Source: Pseudomonadales bacterium
GTDB lineage: Bacteria; Pseudomonadota; Gammaproteobacteria; Pseudomonadales; Pseudohongiellaceae
Reading direction: 5' to 3'
Length of the DNA stretch: 64,000 bases
Assembly: GCA_024234325.1 (NCBI GenBank)
Contig: JACKOJ010000008.1
Location: forward strand, 55,250 to 119,249
The translations under genes and the position numbers were made by a program. Of the stretch, positions 18,855 to 26,869 are shown in pieces. Numbering within the stretch: the stretch's first letter is position 1; each line of letters opens with the position of its first letter. The notes below the pieces were generated by a model, which searched no databases, was not told the DNA's origin, and saw nothing but the letters and a program-made list of their open reading frames with translations.

Positions 18855-20082
18855 ACGTGGTGATCCACCACACGATATAGCCGGCAGCAAACGCCGTCAG
18901 GTAGATCAGCCCCACCCAAGCCAGCGCGTTCATGCCTCGCGAGATGTGCGTCTTGCGCACCAGGTCGAAGTTCAGCCAGGCGAAGAAGGGCGTGGTGATG
19001 AAGGCCAGCGTCATCGCGAAGCCGAGCATCGGCGCCAGTGCACTCTGGAAGAACAGGATGATCGCCATGCCCGTCAGCGCCTGTGCCACAATCCAGGCGT
19101 TCAGCGTCCAGCGCTTCGGCTCCTCCTTTGTGTTGCGCAGCAGATGGAAGGCATCGTCCAGGGTGCGGGCGTAGCCATCCATCACCGCCAGGGTCGTACC
19201 GAACATGCACATGAAGGCAATCGCCGCCACCAGATAACGTGCCCAGTCCCCGATGGTGGCCGCGTACATCGACACCAGTTGCTGCGCGAAGGCGGCGCTC
19301 GCCAGCGCGATCTCCTGGTTGGAGCCATGCTGAACAAGCGCCCCCAGAGCCAGGAACACCACCGCCAGCAATACCGCCACTCCATAGCCCACGTTGAAGT
19401 CAAACAGCGCATCCGACAGGTTCACCGTCGTCAGGCGCTGTTTCGAGCGCATCCACAGGGAGCTGATCGCCGAGATCTCGATGGGCACCGGCATCCAGCC
19501 GATCATTGCCACCAGAAAGGCCAGTGCCGAGAGCTGCCAGGGGGACGGGCTGACAAAATCCGGCGGCACGGCGGGGCCACGCTGCCAGGCGATGATCACG
19601 GCAAAAATCGTGGTCACGGTGAGCACGAACATGATCAGTTTGGACAGGCTGTCCAGCAGCTTGTAATGGCCAGCCAGCAGAATGAACAGGCACAGCACCA
19701 GCAGCAACCAGCACAGCGTGGTCAGCGACAATTGCCACGGAATGAAGTACTGCAGCAGGCTGGCGGTGAGGATCAATACGCCTGCCGTGTTGACGACGGC
19801 AGCCACCACGTTGAGTGCGGTGAAGCCGATGAGTGTCCAGCGGCCCTTGCGCAGGTAGCCGTGAATCAGGCTTTCGTTTTCCCGCAGCGTGTACTGCACC
19901 CCGAAGCGGAAGAACGGGTATTTCAGCAGGTTCACCAGCAGAATCAGCCACAGCAGTTGCCAACCGAACAGGGCACCGGCCTGGGTGGACGCCACGAGGT
20001 GGGACCCGCCCACGGCGGCCGAAGACATGACCAGGCCGGGGCCCATTGCCCGCCAGCGGGACTTCAATTGCGTTTTTTCCAT
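18850..20082 (-). CDS. NRAMP-related membrane transporter lacking the classic metal motif
   Basis: A 410-residue protein with about eleven membrane segments. The opening MGPGLVMSSAAVGGSHLV and the later MIGWMPVPIEI align with the first and sixth helices of NRAMP/MntH transporters, but the metal-binding DPGN and MPH signatures are replaced, so manganese transport should not be assumed. ATG 20082 was chosen because it gives the family-like start MEKTQLKSRW; the frame also opens at 20145. The stop codon lies in a REP hairpin. It is more likely a divergent cation or organic-solute carrier of this superfamily. Confidence 0.75.
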   Translation of the reverse strand: MEKTQLKSRWRAMGPGLVMSSAAVGGSHLVASTQAGALFGWQLLWLILLVNLLKYPFFRFGVQYTLRENESLIHGYLRKGRWTLIGFTALNVVAAVVNTAGVLILTASLLQYFIPWQLSLTTLCWLLLVLCLFILLAGHYKLLDSLSKLIMFVLTVTTIFAVIIAWQRGPAVPPDFVSPSPWQLSALAFLVAMIGWMPVPIEISAISSLWMRSKQRLTTVNLSDALFDFNVGYGVAVLLAVVFLALGALVQHGSNQEIALASAAFAQQLVSMYAATIGDWARYLVAAIAFMCMFGTTLAVMDGYARTLDDAFHLLRNTKEEPKRWTLNAWIVAQALTGMAIILFFQSALAPMLGFAMTLAFITTPFFAWLNFDLVRKTHISRGMNALAWVGLIYLTAFAAGYIVWWITTL

Positions 20083-20178
20083 GAGTGCCTGTTCTTCTTG
20101 TGTTGTGCGGCCTGTGGCCGGGGGGAAGGCGTCAGCGCGCATCATACAGGGCGCGGCGTACGGGACTCAAGGCAGGCC

Positions 20179-20778
20179 CTAGCGGTAGGAGCGCTCCCGG
20201 AACCACAGATTGCAGGCCCATTTTTCGCCTTCCTGCACCGGCATGCCGCCGTGCAGGCTGTGGGGGTGGCGCACGCTGCTGCCCAGCAGGCAATTATGAA
20301 AGACCAGCAGGCTCCCCTTGCGCGCGGCGACTTCCAGTTTCAATTTGGGAAACGTGGTACCTCCACCGGCAGGCACGTCGTTCAGATAGAACAGGCAGGT
20401 CACCAGCCGTTGCCCGCCGCGTTTCATGCAGCGTATGCCGGCTTCCGAATCTGCCTCCCAGGCATCGAAATGGGGGGCGTACTCCTGGGTGTTGCCGTAG
20501 TGGATGAGCTGCAGGGATTCCGCATTGTCGAGAGGCTGCCCGACCAGGGCGCTGGTGCGCTCGCAGACGCCGGCAATCACGCTGTCATGACGATGGGGAA
20601 TCCAGCAGTTGCGCCCGGTGCGCCCCTTGCTGACGACGCCTTCCGCGGGGCCGGTGACCAGTGCCTGCTCCAGCAGGTGTTCGCCCGCAAGACGAATGTG
20701 GGCAATCTCCTCATCGCTCAGATAGTTTTCGATGAGATAGACAATGGGATCGGTACGAAGCAGGTGGGTGGTTTGCAT
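20179..20778 (-). CDS. Prolyl-4-hydroxylase-like 2OG-Fe(II) oxygenase
   Basis: A 199-residue protein of the P4H alpha-subunit family, using 2-oxoglutarate, O2 and Fe(II). Iron ligands are visible as HFD in EYAPHFDAW and a distal histidine in SLHGGMPV, followed by the lysine in GEKWACNLW that would bind 2-oxoglutarate. RTGRNCWIPH near residue 55 is also family-typical. ATG 20778 was chosen because the extension to 20826 is not conserved-looking. Targets in bacteria are largely unknown; EF-Tu is one known bacterial target. Confidence 0.88.
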   Translation of the reverse strand: MQTTHLLRTDPIVYLIENYLSDEEIAHIRLAGEHLLEQALVTGPAEGVVSKGRTGRNCWIPHRHDSVIAGVCERTSALVGQPLDNAESLQLIHYGNTQEYAPHFDAWEADSEAGIRCMKRGGQRLVTCLFYLNDVPAGGGTTFPKLKLEVAARKGSLLVFHNCLLGSSVRHPHSLHGGMPVQEGEKWACNLWFRERSYR

Positions 20779-20911
20779 GCAGGCAAGTCTATCGCCTCGC
20801 GCGGCATCCGGCCAGATGGCAATCATGAGACTTGGCGCGGCGCCCGCGCTTCATTACCCTATGCGCTCTGATGAGCACTGCACCTTGCAGTGCATGCCCC
20901 TGAGAACGCCA

Positions 20912-21841
20912 ATGTCCGATACCCGCACCGCCTGGCTGCAAATCCATCTCTGTGTGTTTCTGTGGGGCTTCACGGCGGTGCTCGGCCGTTTGATCAGCAT
21001 ACCGGCCCTGAGCCTGGTGATGTGGCGCATGGCGGTAGTGGCCGTGCTGCTGTTCTGTCTGCCCCAGGTCTGGCGTGGTGTGCGCGGCCTCAGCAGACGG
21101 CATTTCTGGGCGTTCTGTGGTGTCGGTGTGCTGGTCGCCCTGCACTGGCTGAGTTTTTACGGGGCCGTCAAACTGGCCAATGCCTCGGTGGCAGCAACCT
21201 GCATGGCGACGATCCCGATTTTCCTGTGCGTCATTGAGCCCATGGTCACGGGGCGTCCCTTTGCTCCCCGCGAGCTTTTGCTTGGCCTGCTTGTCCTGCC
21301 CGGCATCGCGCTGGTCGTGGGAGGCACTCCGGAGGAAATGAATGCGGGGGTGTGGACCGGAATTCTGTCTGCTTTCCTCGCGGCCCTGTTTGGGGCCTAC
21401 AACAAGCGCCTGATCCATCGCACGGACGCGCTCAGTGCCACGGCGCTGGAAATGCTCAGTGGCGGCCTTCTGGTGCTGCTTGTGAGCGTGCTGCTTGCCC
21501 TGGGGCCGCAGAGTGCGGGTGACGGTGCCATCCTGCCTGCGACCGGGGATCTGTTTCGGATTCCCGGCGCACAGGACAGGGTGTATCTGGGGCTGCTGGC
21601 GGTGCTGTGCACGCTGTTGCCCTTTGCCCTTTCCCTGCGGGCGCTGCGACATCTCTCCGCCTATGCGTCGGCGCTGGCAGTGAACCTGGAGCCTCTCTAC
21701 GCCATGGCCTTTGCCATTGTGCTTCTTGGTGAGCAGAGAGAGCTGGGGCTTGCCTTCTATGCCGGGGCTGCCATTATTCTGGGCGTGGTGTTTGTCTATC
21801 CGCTGATATTCCGGCCGCGGGCACCCGCGACCATCGTTTAG
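20912..21841 (+). CDS. EamA/DMT family transporter
   Basis: A 309-residue inner-membrane protein with ten predicted helices in two repeats of five, as in the drug/metabolite transporter superfamily. The first EamA repeat begins at FLWGFTAVLGRLI and the second ends at VNLEPLYAMAFAIVLLGEQ, a typical EamA C-terminal signature. ATG 20912 starts just before the first helix. It is divergent from the 2OG oxygenase. The transported compound is unknown; amino-acid-like metabolites are common for the family. Confidence 0.85.
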   Translation: MSDTRTAWLQIHLCVFLWGFTAVLGRLISIPALSLVMWRMAVVAVLLFCLPQVWRGVRGLSRRHFWAFCGVGVLVALHWLSFYGAVKLANASVAATCMATIPIFLCVIEPMVTGRPFAPRELLLGLLVLPGIALVVGGTPEEMNAGVWTGILSAFLAALFGAYNKRLIHRTDALSATALEMLSGGLLVLLVSVLLALGPQSAGDGAILPATGDLFRIPGAQDRVYLGLLAVLCTLLPFALSLRALRHLSAYASALAVNLEPLYAMAFAIVLLGEQRELGLAFYAGAAIILGVVFVYPLIFRPRAPATIV

Positions 21842-21862
21842 GACAAGTAGAGATCAATCGAT

Positions 21863-22156
21863 ATGAGTAAAGACACATTGTTCGCCGAAATGCTGGACGA
21901 GGAGGCATCCGTCCTGGAAATTGCCCGGGCCATGACCCGGCAGTATCCCGAGGAGGGGGAGCCTGCAATCCGTGCCTGGATTAGTGACAAGGCCTTGTCA
22001 ATGGCGGGCGACGGAGAGCTGGGTTTCTATCTGGACGAGTTCGGTGCCCGCGATACCCTGGAATGCGACGAGGACGAAGCACGTGAGCACATGGCAGCGG
22101 ACGAGGTGTGGTCGGTAGACAGCGAGACCATGCTGCACGTTTTTCCGCTCGACTGA
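21863..22156 (+). CDS. Small acidic protein of unknown function
   Basis: A 97-residue, strongly acidic protein without signal peptide or membrane segment. I do not recognise its family. It starts 21 bases after the EamA gene and could be translated from the same transcript. The composition (many Glu, Asp and Ala) suggests a soluble helical protein. Confidence 0.6.
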   Translation: MSKDTLFAEMLDEEASVLEIARAMTRQYPEEGEPAIRAWISDKALSMAGDGELGFYLDEFGARDTLECDEDEAREHMAADEVWSVDSETMLHVFPLD

Positions 22157-22277
22157 GGACGTTATGCATGCGCCAGGCAGGCGTTCGCGGGTTTGAGCTT
22201 GCCGGCATTTCACCGTATGATCAGCCACCCGCAAGACTCGGTAAATCAGCACGCAAGACAGGAATGAAAGAGACATC

Positions 22278-22976
22278 ATGGGCGCACAGTGGAAAGCAAA
22301 ACATAAAGAGATTGCCGCCAACGTCAAGGGGCGCATCTTCACCAAACTGACCAAGGAAATCATGGTCGCAGCGCGCAACGGCGCCGACCCGGACATGAAC
22401 CCGCGCCTGCGTCTGGCAGTGGAGCAGGCCAAGAAGGCCTCCATGCCCCGCGACACACTGGAGCGCGCGATCAAGAAGGGAGCGGGCCTGCTGGACGACC
22501 CGGTGAACTTCGAGAAACTGACCTACGAGGGGTTTGCCCCTCATCAGGTGCCTGTAATCGTGGAATGCCTCACGGACAATGCCAACCGGACCTACTCCAG
22601 CATGCGGGTACTGTTCCGCAAGGGGCAGCTTGGCACCTCCGGCTCTGTCTCCTGGGACTTCGATTACCTCGGCATGATAGAGGCCGTGCCCACCAGTGCC
22701 GATGCCGATCCGGACCTGGCGGCGATCGAGGCCGGTGCCCAGGACCTGGAGCCAGCAGAAGAGGGCGCGACCCTGTTTCTGACCGAACCCACAGATCTGG
22801 ACGCGGTGTGCAAGGCGCTGCCGCAATACGGTTTCACCGTGGAGTCCGCCAAACTGGGCTACCGCCCCAAGAATCCTGTTACCCTGGACGACGCGGCGCG
22901 CGAAGAGGTGGAAGCCTTCCTGGATGCCATCGATGAAGACGACGATGTGCAGACGGTGTATGTAGGGCTCGATTGA
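22278..22976 (+). CDS. YebC/TACO1 family protein, YeeN-like
   Basis: A 232-residue member of the YebC/PmpR family, known as DNA-binding regulators and, for several members, ribosome-associated factors easing stalling at prolines. The N-terminus MGAQWKAKHKEIAANVKGR differs from canonical YebC (MAGHSKWANIKHRK) and matches the YeeN-like subgroup, so a canonical paralogue may exist elsewhere. GRIFTKLTKEIMVAARNG and KKASMPRDTLERAIKKG are the conserved core. It stands alone on the plus strand before dps. Confidence 0.9.
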   Translation: MGAQWKAKHKEIAANVKGRIFTKLTKEIMVAARNGADPDMNPRLRLAVEQAKKASMPRDTLERAIKKGAGLLDDPVNFEKLTYEGFAPHQVPVIVECLTDNANRTYSSMRVLFRKGQLGTSGSVSWDFDYLGMIEAVPTSADADPDLAAIEAGAQDLEPAEEGATLFLTEPTDLDAVCKALPQYGFTVESAKLGYRPKNPVTLDDAAREEVEAFLDAIDEDDDVQTVYVGLD

Positions 22977-23014
22977 TACATAAAAATTATCAATACTGAG
23001 AAAATAATTTGAAA

Positions 23015-23043
23015 TTGAGATTGCTGGGGCGGTGTGACATACT
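23015..23043 (+). promoter_or_regulatory. Promoter of dps
   Basis: TTGAGA (23015-23020) and CATACT (23038-23043) are separated by 17 bases. An A/T-rich tract immediately upstream (22980-23014) could serve as an UP element. The start codon lies 36 bases downstream of the -10 box. Confidence 0.5.
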
Positions 23044-23079
23044 GAACACCGTCAATCAAGCATGGAAAGGAGTTAATTG

Positions 23080-23550
23080 ATGACCAAGATCGACATCGGA
23101 ATCAAAGAAGCGGACAGACTGAAAATTGCAGACGGCCTCAAGCGCCTGCTGGCCGATTCCTACACTCTTTATTTGCAGACGCACAATTTCCACTGGAACG
23201 TGACCGGCCCGCAATTCCGTGAGCTGCACCTGATGTTTGAAGAGCAGTACACCGAAATGGCGGTAGCGGTGGATGACATTGCGGAGCGCATCCGTACGCT
23301 CGACGTTCCGGCACCGGGGACCTACAAGGAATTCGTCACCCTCAGCTCCATCAAGGAAGTGGACGGCGTGCCCGAGGGCAAGAAGATGGTGGACATCCTG
23401 ACCCAGGGCCATGAGATGGTGGTGAAGACCTGCCGCGACGTGCTCAAACTGGCACAGGACGGCGACGACGAATCCACGTCTGCTCTGGTGTCCGACCGCA
23501 TGCGTCTGCACGAGAAAACGGCCTGGATGCTGCGCGCGCTGAACAAGTAA
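23080..23550 (+). CDS. dps: Dps-family ferritin-like protein
   Basis: A 156-residue ferritin-like protein that oxidises and stores iron with hydrogen peroxide and can shield DNA. The ferroxidase residues are seen in LQTHNFHWNVTGPQF and LHLMFEEQYTEMAVAVDDIAE, the Dps signature. ATG 23080 was chosen with an AAAGGAG site eight bases upstream; a TTG directly before it is less likely. The N-terminus is short and weakly basic, so DNA binding by a lysine tail is not obvious. Confidence 0.94.
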   Translation: MTKIDIGIKEADRLKIADGLKRLLADSYTLYLQTHNFHWNVTGPQFRELHLMFEEQYTEMAVAVDDIAERIRTLDVPAPGTYKEFVTLSSIKEVDGVPEGKKMVDILTQGHEMVVKTCRDVLKLAQDGDDESTSALVSDRMRLHEKTAWMLRALNK

Positions 23551-23639
23551 GGGTGCTAGGACTCATCCGGTAAGGTCCATTCATCAACGGTCCGCCTTCG
23601 GGCGACGGGGTCGCTGCCCCGTGCAATGGGCTTCACGGC

Positions 23640-25235
23640 ATGACGGAACAACCCCAGGAACAAAGCAGCAATCAGAACAGGCCGTCCCGCTCGCGGGGCG
23701 GCCTGCTTCGTTCCAGCCTCGTCACCGGCAGCATGACCATGGTGTCGCGCGTGCTGGGCCTTGCCCGCGACGTGGTGCTGGCACGCATGTTCGGCCCCGG
23801 CGATGGGACGGATGCCTTTTTCCTCGCTTTCAAGATTCCCAATTTTCTGCGTCGCCTCTTCGCCGAAGGCGCATTCAACCAGGCCTTTGTGCCGGTGCTT
23901 TCGGAGTATCGCACTACCCGCCTGCATGAAGAGGTGAAGGAGCTGGTGGACAGCGTGGCGGGCAGCCTCAGCAGCGTGCTGATGCTGCTGACTATCGTTG
24001 TCATCATAGCCGCGCCGCTGATTTCAGTGCCCATTGCCTACGGTTTCCGCGAAGAGCCGGCGAAATTTGCGCTGTTTGTGGACATGCTGCGCATCACCTT
24101 TCCCTATTTGTTGCTGATTTCCCTGACGGCGTTTGCCAGTTCGATTCTGAACAGCTACGACCGCTTTGCGATTCCGGCCCTGACACCGGCCCTGCTCAAT
24201 ATTTCGCTGATTGCCTCGGCGCTGTTTCTCAGTCCCTATATGGCGCAGCCGGAGGTGGCACTGGCCTGGGGCGTGCTGATTGCCGGGGTGTGCCAACTGG
24301 TGTTCCAGTTGCCCTATCTTGCACGCCTGCGTCTGCTGCCGATCCCCAAACTCCGGCCGCAGCACGAGGGCGTGCAACGGGTCATGAAACTGATGATTCC
24401 CGCGCTGTTTGGCGTGTCGGTCAGCCAGATCAACCTGTTGCTGGATACCTTCATTGCCTCACTGCTGGTCTCTGGCAGTGTATCCTGGCTCTATTTCTCC
24501 GACCGCCTGGTGGAACTGCCGCTAGGGATATTCGGCATCGCGATTGCGACCGTGGTGCTGCCGAACCTGTCACGCAAGTATGCGGACGGGGCCGATAGTG
24601 GTTTCTCCGTCACCCTGGACTGGGCGCTGCGCATGATCATGCTGATCGCGGTGCCCGCCAGTCTGGCGCTGATCCTGCTTTCCCAGCCGCTGATCGTGAC
24701 GCTGTTCCAGGGGCAGAATTTCACGGCTACCGACGTCAGCAAGGTCACCACCAGCCTGCAGGCATACACCCTGGGGCTGCTGGCCTTCATGGCGATCAAG
24801 GTGCTGGCACCGGGTTATTATTCGCGCCAGGATACGTCCACGCCGGTGCGCATCGGCGTCATCGCGATGGTCAGCAATATGGTGATGAACCTGATGCTGG
24901 TCTTTGTGTTTGATCTGGCGCACACCGGCCTCGCGCTGGCGACCTCGCTGGCGGCCATGCTGAACGCGGGCCTGCTGCTGAGAGGACTGCTGCTCAAGGG
25001 CATCTTCCGTTTCCAGACGGGCTGGCTCGTATTTCTGGCGCGTATGCTCGTGGGCAATGTGCTCATGGGGCTGTTCCTGTGGTGGCTGGCGGGTGACTGG
25101 CAGCAGTGGCTGGACTGGAGCACGTGGCACCGGATTCAGGAGATGGCGATCCTCACGATCGGGGGCTTTGTACTCTATTGCGTGGGGCTGGCTGCGACCG
25201 GCATGCGCTTGCGGCATATTCGTGGGCATGTTTGA
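23640..25235 (+). CDS. murJ: Lipid II flippase MurJ
   Basis: A 531-residue inner-membrane protein with about fourteen helices of the MOP superfamily that flips lipid II for peptidoglycan synthesis. SLVTGSMTMVSRVLGLARD at residues 28-46 and FKIPNFLRRLFAEGAFNQAF are hallmark MurJ/MviN sequences, including conserved arginines of the central cavity. The first 25 residues are polar and Gln/Arg-rich. In many relatives murJ is next to rpsT; here they are 10 kb apart. Confidence 0.95.
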   Translation: MTEQPQEQSSNQNRPSRSRGGLLRSSLVTGSMTMVSRVLGLARDVVLARMFGPGDGTDAFFLAFKIPNFLRRLFAEGAFNQAFVPVLSEYRTTRLHEEVKELVDSVAGSLSSVLMLLTIVVIIAAPLISVPIAYGFREEPAKFALFVDMLRITFPYLLLISLTAFASSILNSYDRFAIPALTPALLNISLIASALFLSPYMAQPEVALAWGVLIAGVCQLVFQLPYLARLRLLPIPKLRPQHEGVQRVMKLMIPALFGVSVSQINLLLDTFIASLLVSGSVSWLYFSDRLVELPLGIFGIAIATVVLPNLSRKYADGADSGFSVTLDWALRMIMLIAVPASLALILLSQPLIVTLFQGQNFTATDVSKVTTSLQAYTLGLLAFMAIKVLAPGYYSRQDTSTPVRIGVIAMVSNMVMNLMLVFVFDLAHTGLALATSLAAMLNAGLLLRGLLLKGIFRFQTGWLVFLARMLVGNVLMGLFLWWLAGDWQQWLDWSTWHRIQEMAILTIGGFVLYCVGLAATGMRLRHIRGHV

Positions 25236-25269
25236 TTCGTGCCTCAGTGTTGATGTGCTTCGTAGTACG

Positions 25270-25386
25270 CCCCGAGTGGGAGGAGTGGCAGTCAGGACAC
25301 GCCAAAAAGCGCACATCCATGTGCGGGCTCGGGGTCGCGCCATCCAGGCGCTCTACGGTCCTGCCAGCCACTCCTCCCACCCGGGG
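25270..25386. repeat. Structured repeat, copy A
   Basis: Twenty-base outer arms (25270-25289 and 25367-25386) pair with a single mismatch. Between them lies a core with ACGCCAAAAAGC, a small hairpin GCACATCCATGTGC, GGCTCGG and a second hairpin around GCGCCATCCAGGCGC. The same core recurs on the other strand in copy B. No convincing gene exists in 25236-25685, which these two copies largely fill. Function unknown. Confidence 0.75.
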
Positions 25387-25469
25387 CTGACATGGTTGCC
25401 AGCGAATTCGCTTGTCTGGTTGTGGAACGAATGTGTTGCAGAACAAATTTGGCAGGGAACGAGAGCCGT

Positions 25470-25576
25470 GTAGCAGGCTTGATCGTGGCGGAGCGTCTGG
25501 CGCCAGGGACGGCGCCTGCCGAGCCTTCACAGGGATGTGAGCTTTTTGGCGTCTCCGACACGATCAAGCCTGCTGC
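25470..25576. repeat. Structured repeat, copy B (inverted)
   Basis: Eighteen-base arms (25470-25487 and 25559-25576) pair with one mismatch. Read on the minus strand, the core is ACGCCAAAAAGCTCACATCC, then TGTGAAGGCTCGG and the hairpin GGCGCCGTCCCTGGCGCC, closely matching copy A, while the outer stem sequence is entirely different. The conserved pairing with changed sequence indicates selection on, or generation by, secondary structure. Confidence 0.75.
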
Positions 25577-25685
25577 GCGGATCGGCTGGCAGAGTGACAC
25601 GCCAACGCGAGTCTCGTGATACTGCCTTTAAAATATTCAAAGAAGACCCGATATAACGCTAAGACAGATACTGGAAGAGACTGCT

Positions 25686-26762
25686 ATGAACCAGAAAGAG
25701 AACGATAATCTGCACATCGTGCTGCAGGAAGAACTGCCCTCGCCCCGCGAGCTGAAGAACGCCATGCCCGTGACCGGCGCCGCGCTCGACACCGTGCTTG
25801 CCGGGCATAAGGGCGTCAAGAATATTCTCGACCACAAGGATCACCGCCTCATCGTCGTCGTAGGCCCCTGTTCCATCCACAATGTCGAAGAAGCCATGGC
25901 CTATGCCCGCCTGCTCAAACCCCTGGCCGACGAACTCAAAGACACCCTCATGATCGTCATGCGCGTCTACTTCGAGAAGCCCCGCACGACCGTGGGGTGG
26001 GAAGGCCTGATTTATGACCCCAATCTCGACGGCACCCACCGCATCGAGCACGGCCTGCGCATCGGGCGTCAGCTCATGCTCGACATCAACGCCCTCGGTC
26101 TTCCCATCGCCATTGAAGCACTCGACCTGATTTCCCCGCAGTATCTGCAGGATCTCGTGTCATGGACGGCAATCGGCGCGCGCACCACCGAGTCGCCCAC
26201 CCATCGCAAACTCTCCAGCGGCATTTCCTCCGCGGTCGGTTTCAAGAACAACGTGGACGGCAGCCTGACGGTGGCCGTGAACGCGATCCGTTCCGCGTCC
26301 TCCGCCAACTCCTTCATCAGCATCACGGAAGAGGGCCGGGTGGCCGCCTTCCGTACCTCCGGTAACCCGCACTGCCACGTCATTCTGCGCGGCGGCAAGG
26401 AACCGAACTACGATGCCGCCAGTGTTGCCCAGTGCGAGGACGATCTGCGCAAGGCGAACCTGCCGCTGAACCTGATGGTGGACTGCAGTCATGGCAATTC
26501 CCAGAAGCAGCACCTGCGGCAACTGGACGTGCTGAAAGACGTGACGCAGCAGATCGTCAACGGCAACCGATCCATTATCGGCGTGATGCTGGAGAGCAAT
26601 CTGTGCGAGGGCAATCAGCCGATTCCCGACGATCTGGAAGAGATCAAATACGGGGTCTCCGTCACCGACGCCTGCGTCAACTGGGAGAGCACAGAGTCGG
26701 CGCTGCGGGACATGGCGGCGAAGCTGCGGACAGTGCTTCCCACGCGTCGCAAGGCGCAGTAA
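25686..26762 (+). CDS. 3-deoxy-7-phosphoheptulonate synthase (class I)
   Basis: A 358-residue DAHP synthase that joins phosphoenolpyruvate and erythrose 4-phosphate in the first shikimate-pathway step. Conserved segments are VGPCSIHN, MRVYFEKPRTTVGWEG, GARTTESPTHRKLSSG and DCSHGNSQK, as in E. coli AroF/AroG/AroH. Which of the three feedback types (Phe, Tyr or Trp) it represents cannot be told from sequence alone. A terminator follows at 26810-26833, shared with the convergent aminotransferase. Confidence 0.95.
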   Translation: MNQKENDNLHIVLQEELPSPRELKNAMPVTGAALDTVLAGHKGVKNILDHKDHRLIVVVGPCSIHNVEEAMAYARLLKPLADELKDTLMIVMRVYFEKPRTTVGWEGLIYDPNLDGTHRIEHGLRIGRQLMLDINALGLPIAIEALDLISPQYLQDLVSWTAIGARTTESPTHRKLSSGISSAVGFKNNVDGSLTVAVNAIRSASSANSFISITEEGRVAAFRTSGNPHCHVILRGGKEPNYDAASVAQCEDDLRKANLPLNLMVDCSHGNSQKQHLRQLDVLKDVTQQIVNGNRSIIGVMLESNLCEGNQPIPDDLEEIKYGVSVTDACVNWESTESALRDMAAKLRTVLPTRRKAQ

Positions 26763-26809
26763 ACCGGGCGAGAGAACGCCAGGCCTGGGAAACCGCGCGC
26801 AATAAAATA

Positions 26810-26833
26810 GGCAGCCCGGTGGCTGCCTTTTTT
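26810..26833 (+). terminator. Terminator after DAHP synthase
   Basis: GGCAGCC and GGCTGCC form a perfect seven-base-pair stem with a CGGT loop followed by six T. It ends the DAHP synthase transcript 48 bases after its stop. Confidence 0.85.
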
Positions 26834-26869
26834 GTTTCCGGAACCCTGGCTCCGGCACTCCACCGACAA

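Noticed and set aside
20170..20200. REP element at the end of the 2OG oxygenase gene (GGTAGGAGCGCTCC)
   Set aside because: Only a short match; it is explained by the coding sequence for the C-terminal Arg-Glu-Arg-Ser-Tyr-Arg.
22981..23014. Fur or OxyR site before dps
   Set aside because: The A/T-rich inverted pattern fits neither consensus well enough.
25057..25600. Open frames of 60-138 codons on both strands between murJ and the DAHP synthase
   Set aside because: They run through the two structured repeats in several frames with no ribosome binding site or protein-like composition; they are by-products of GC-rich hairpins.
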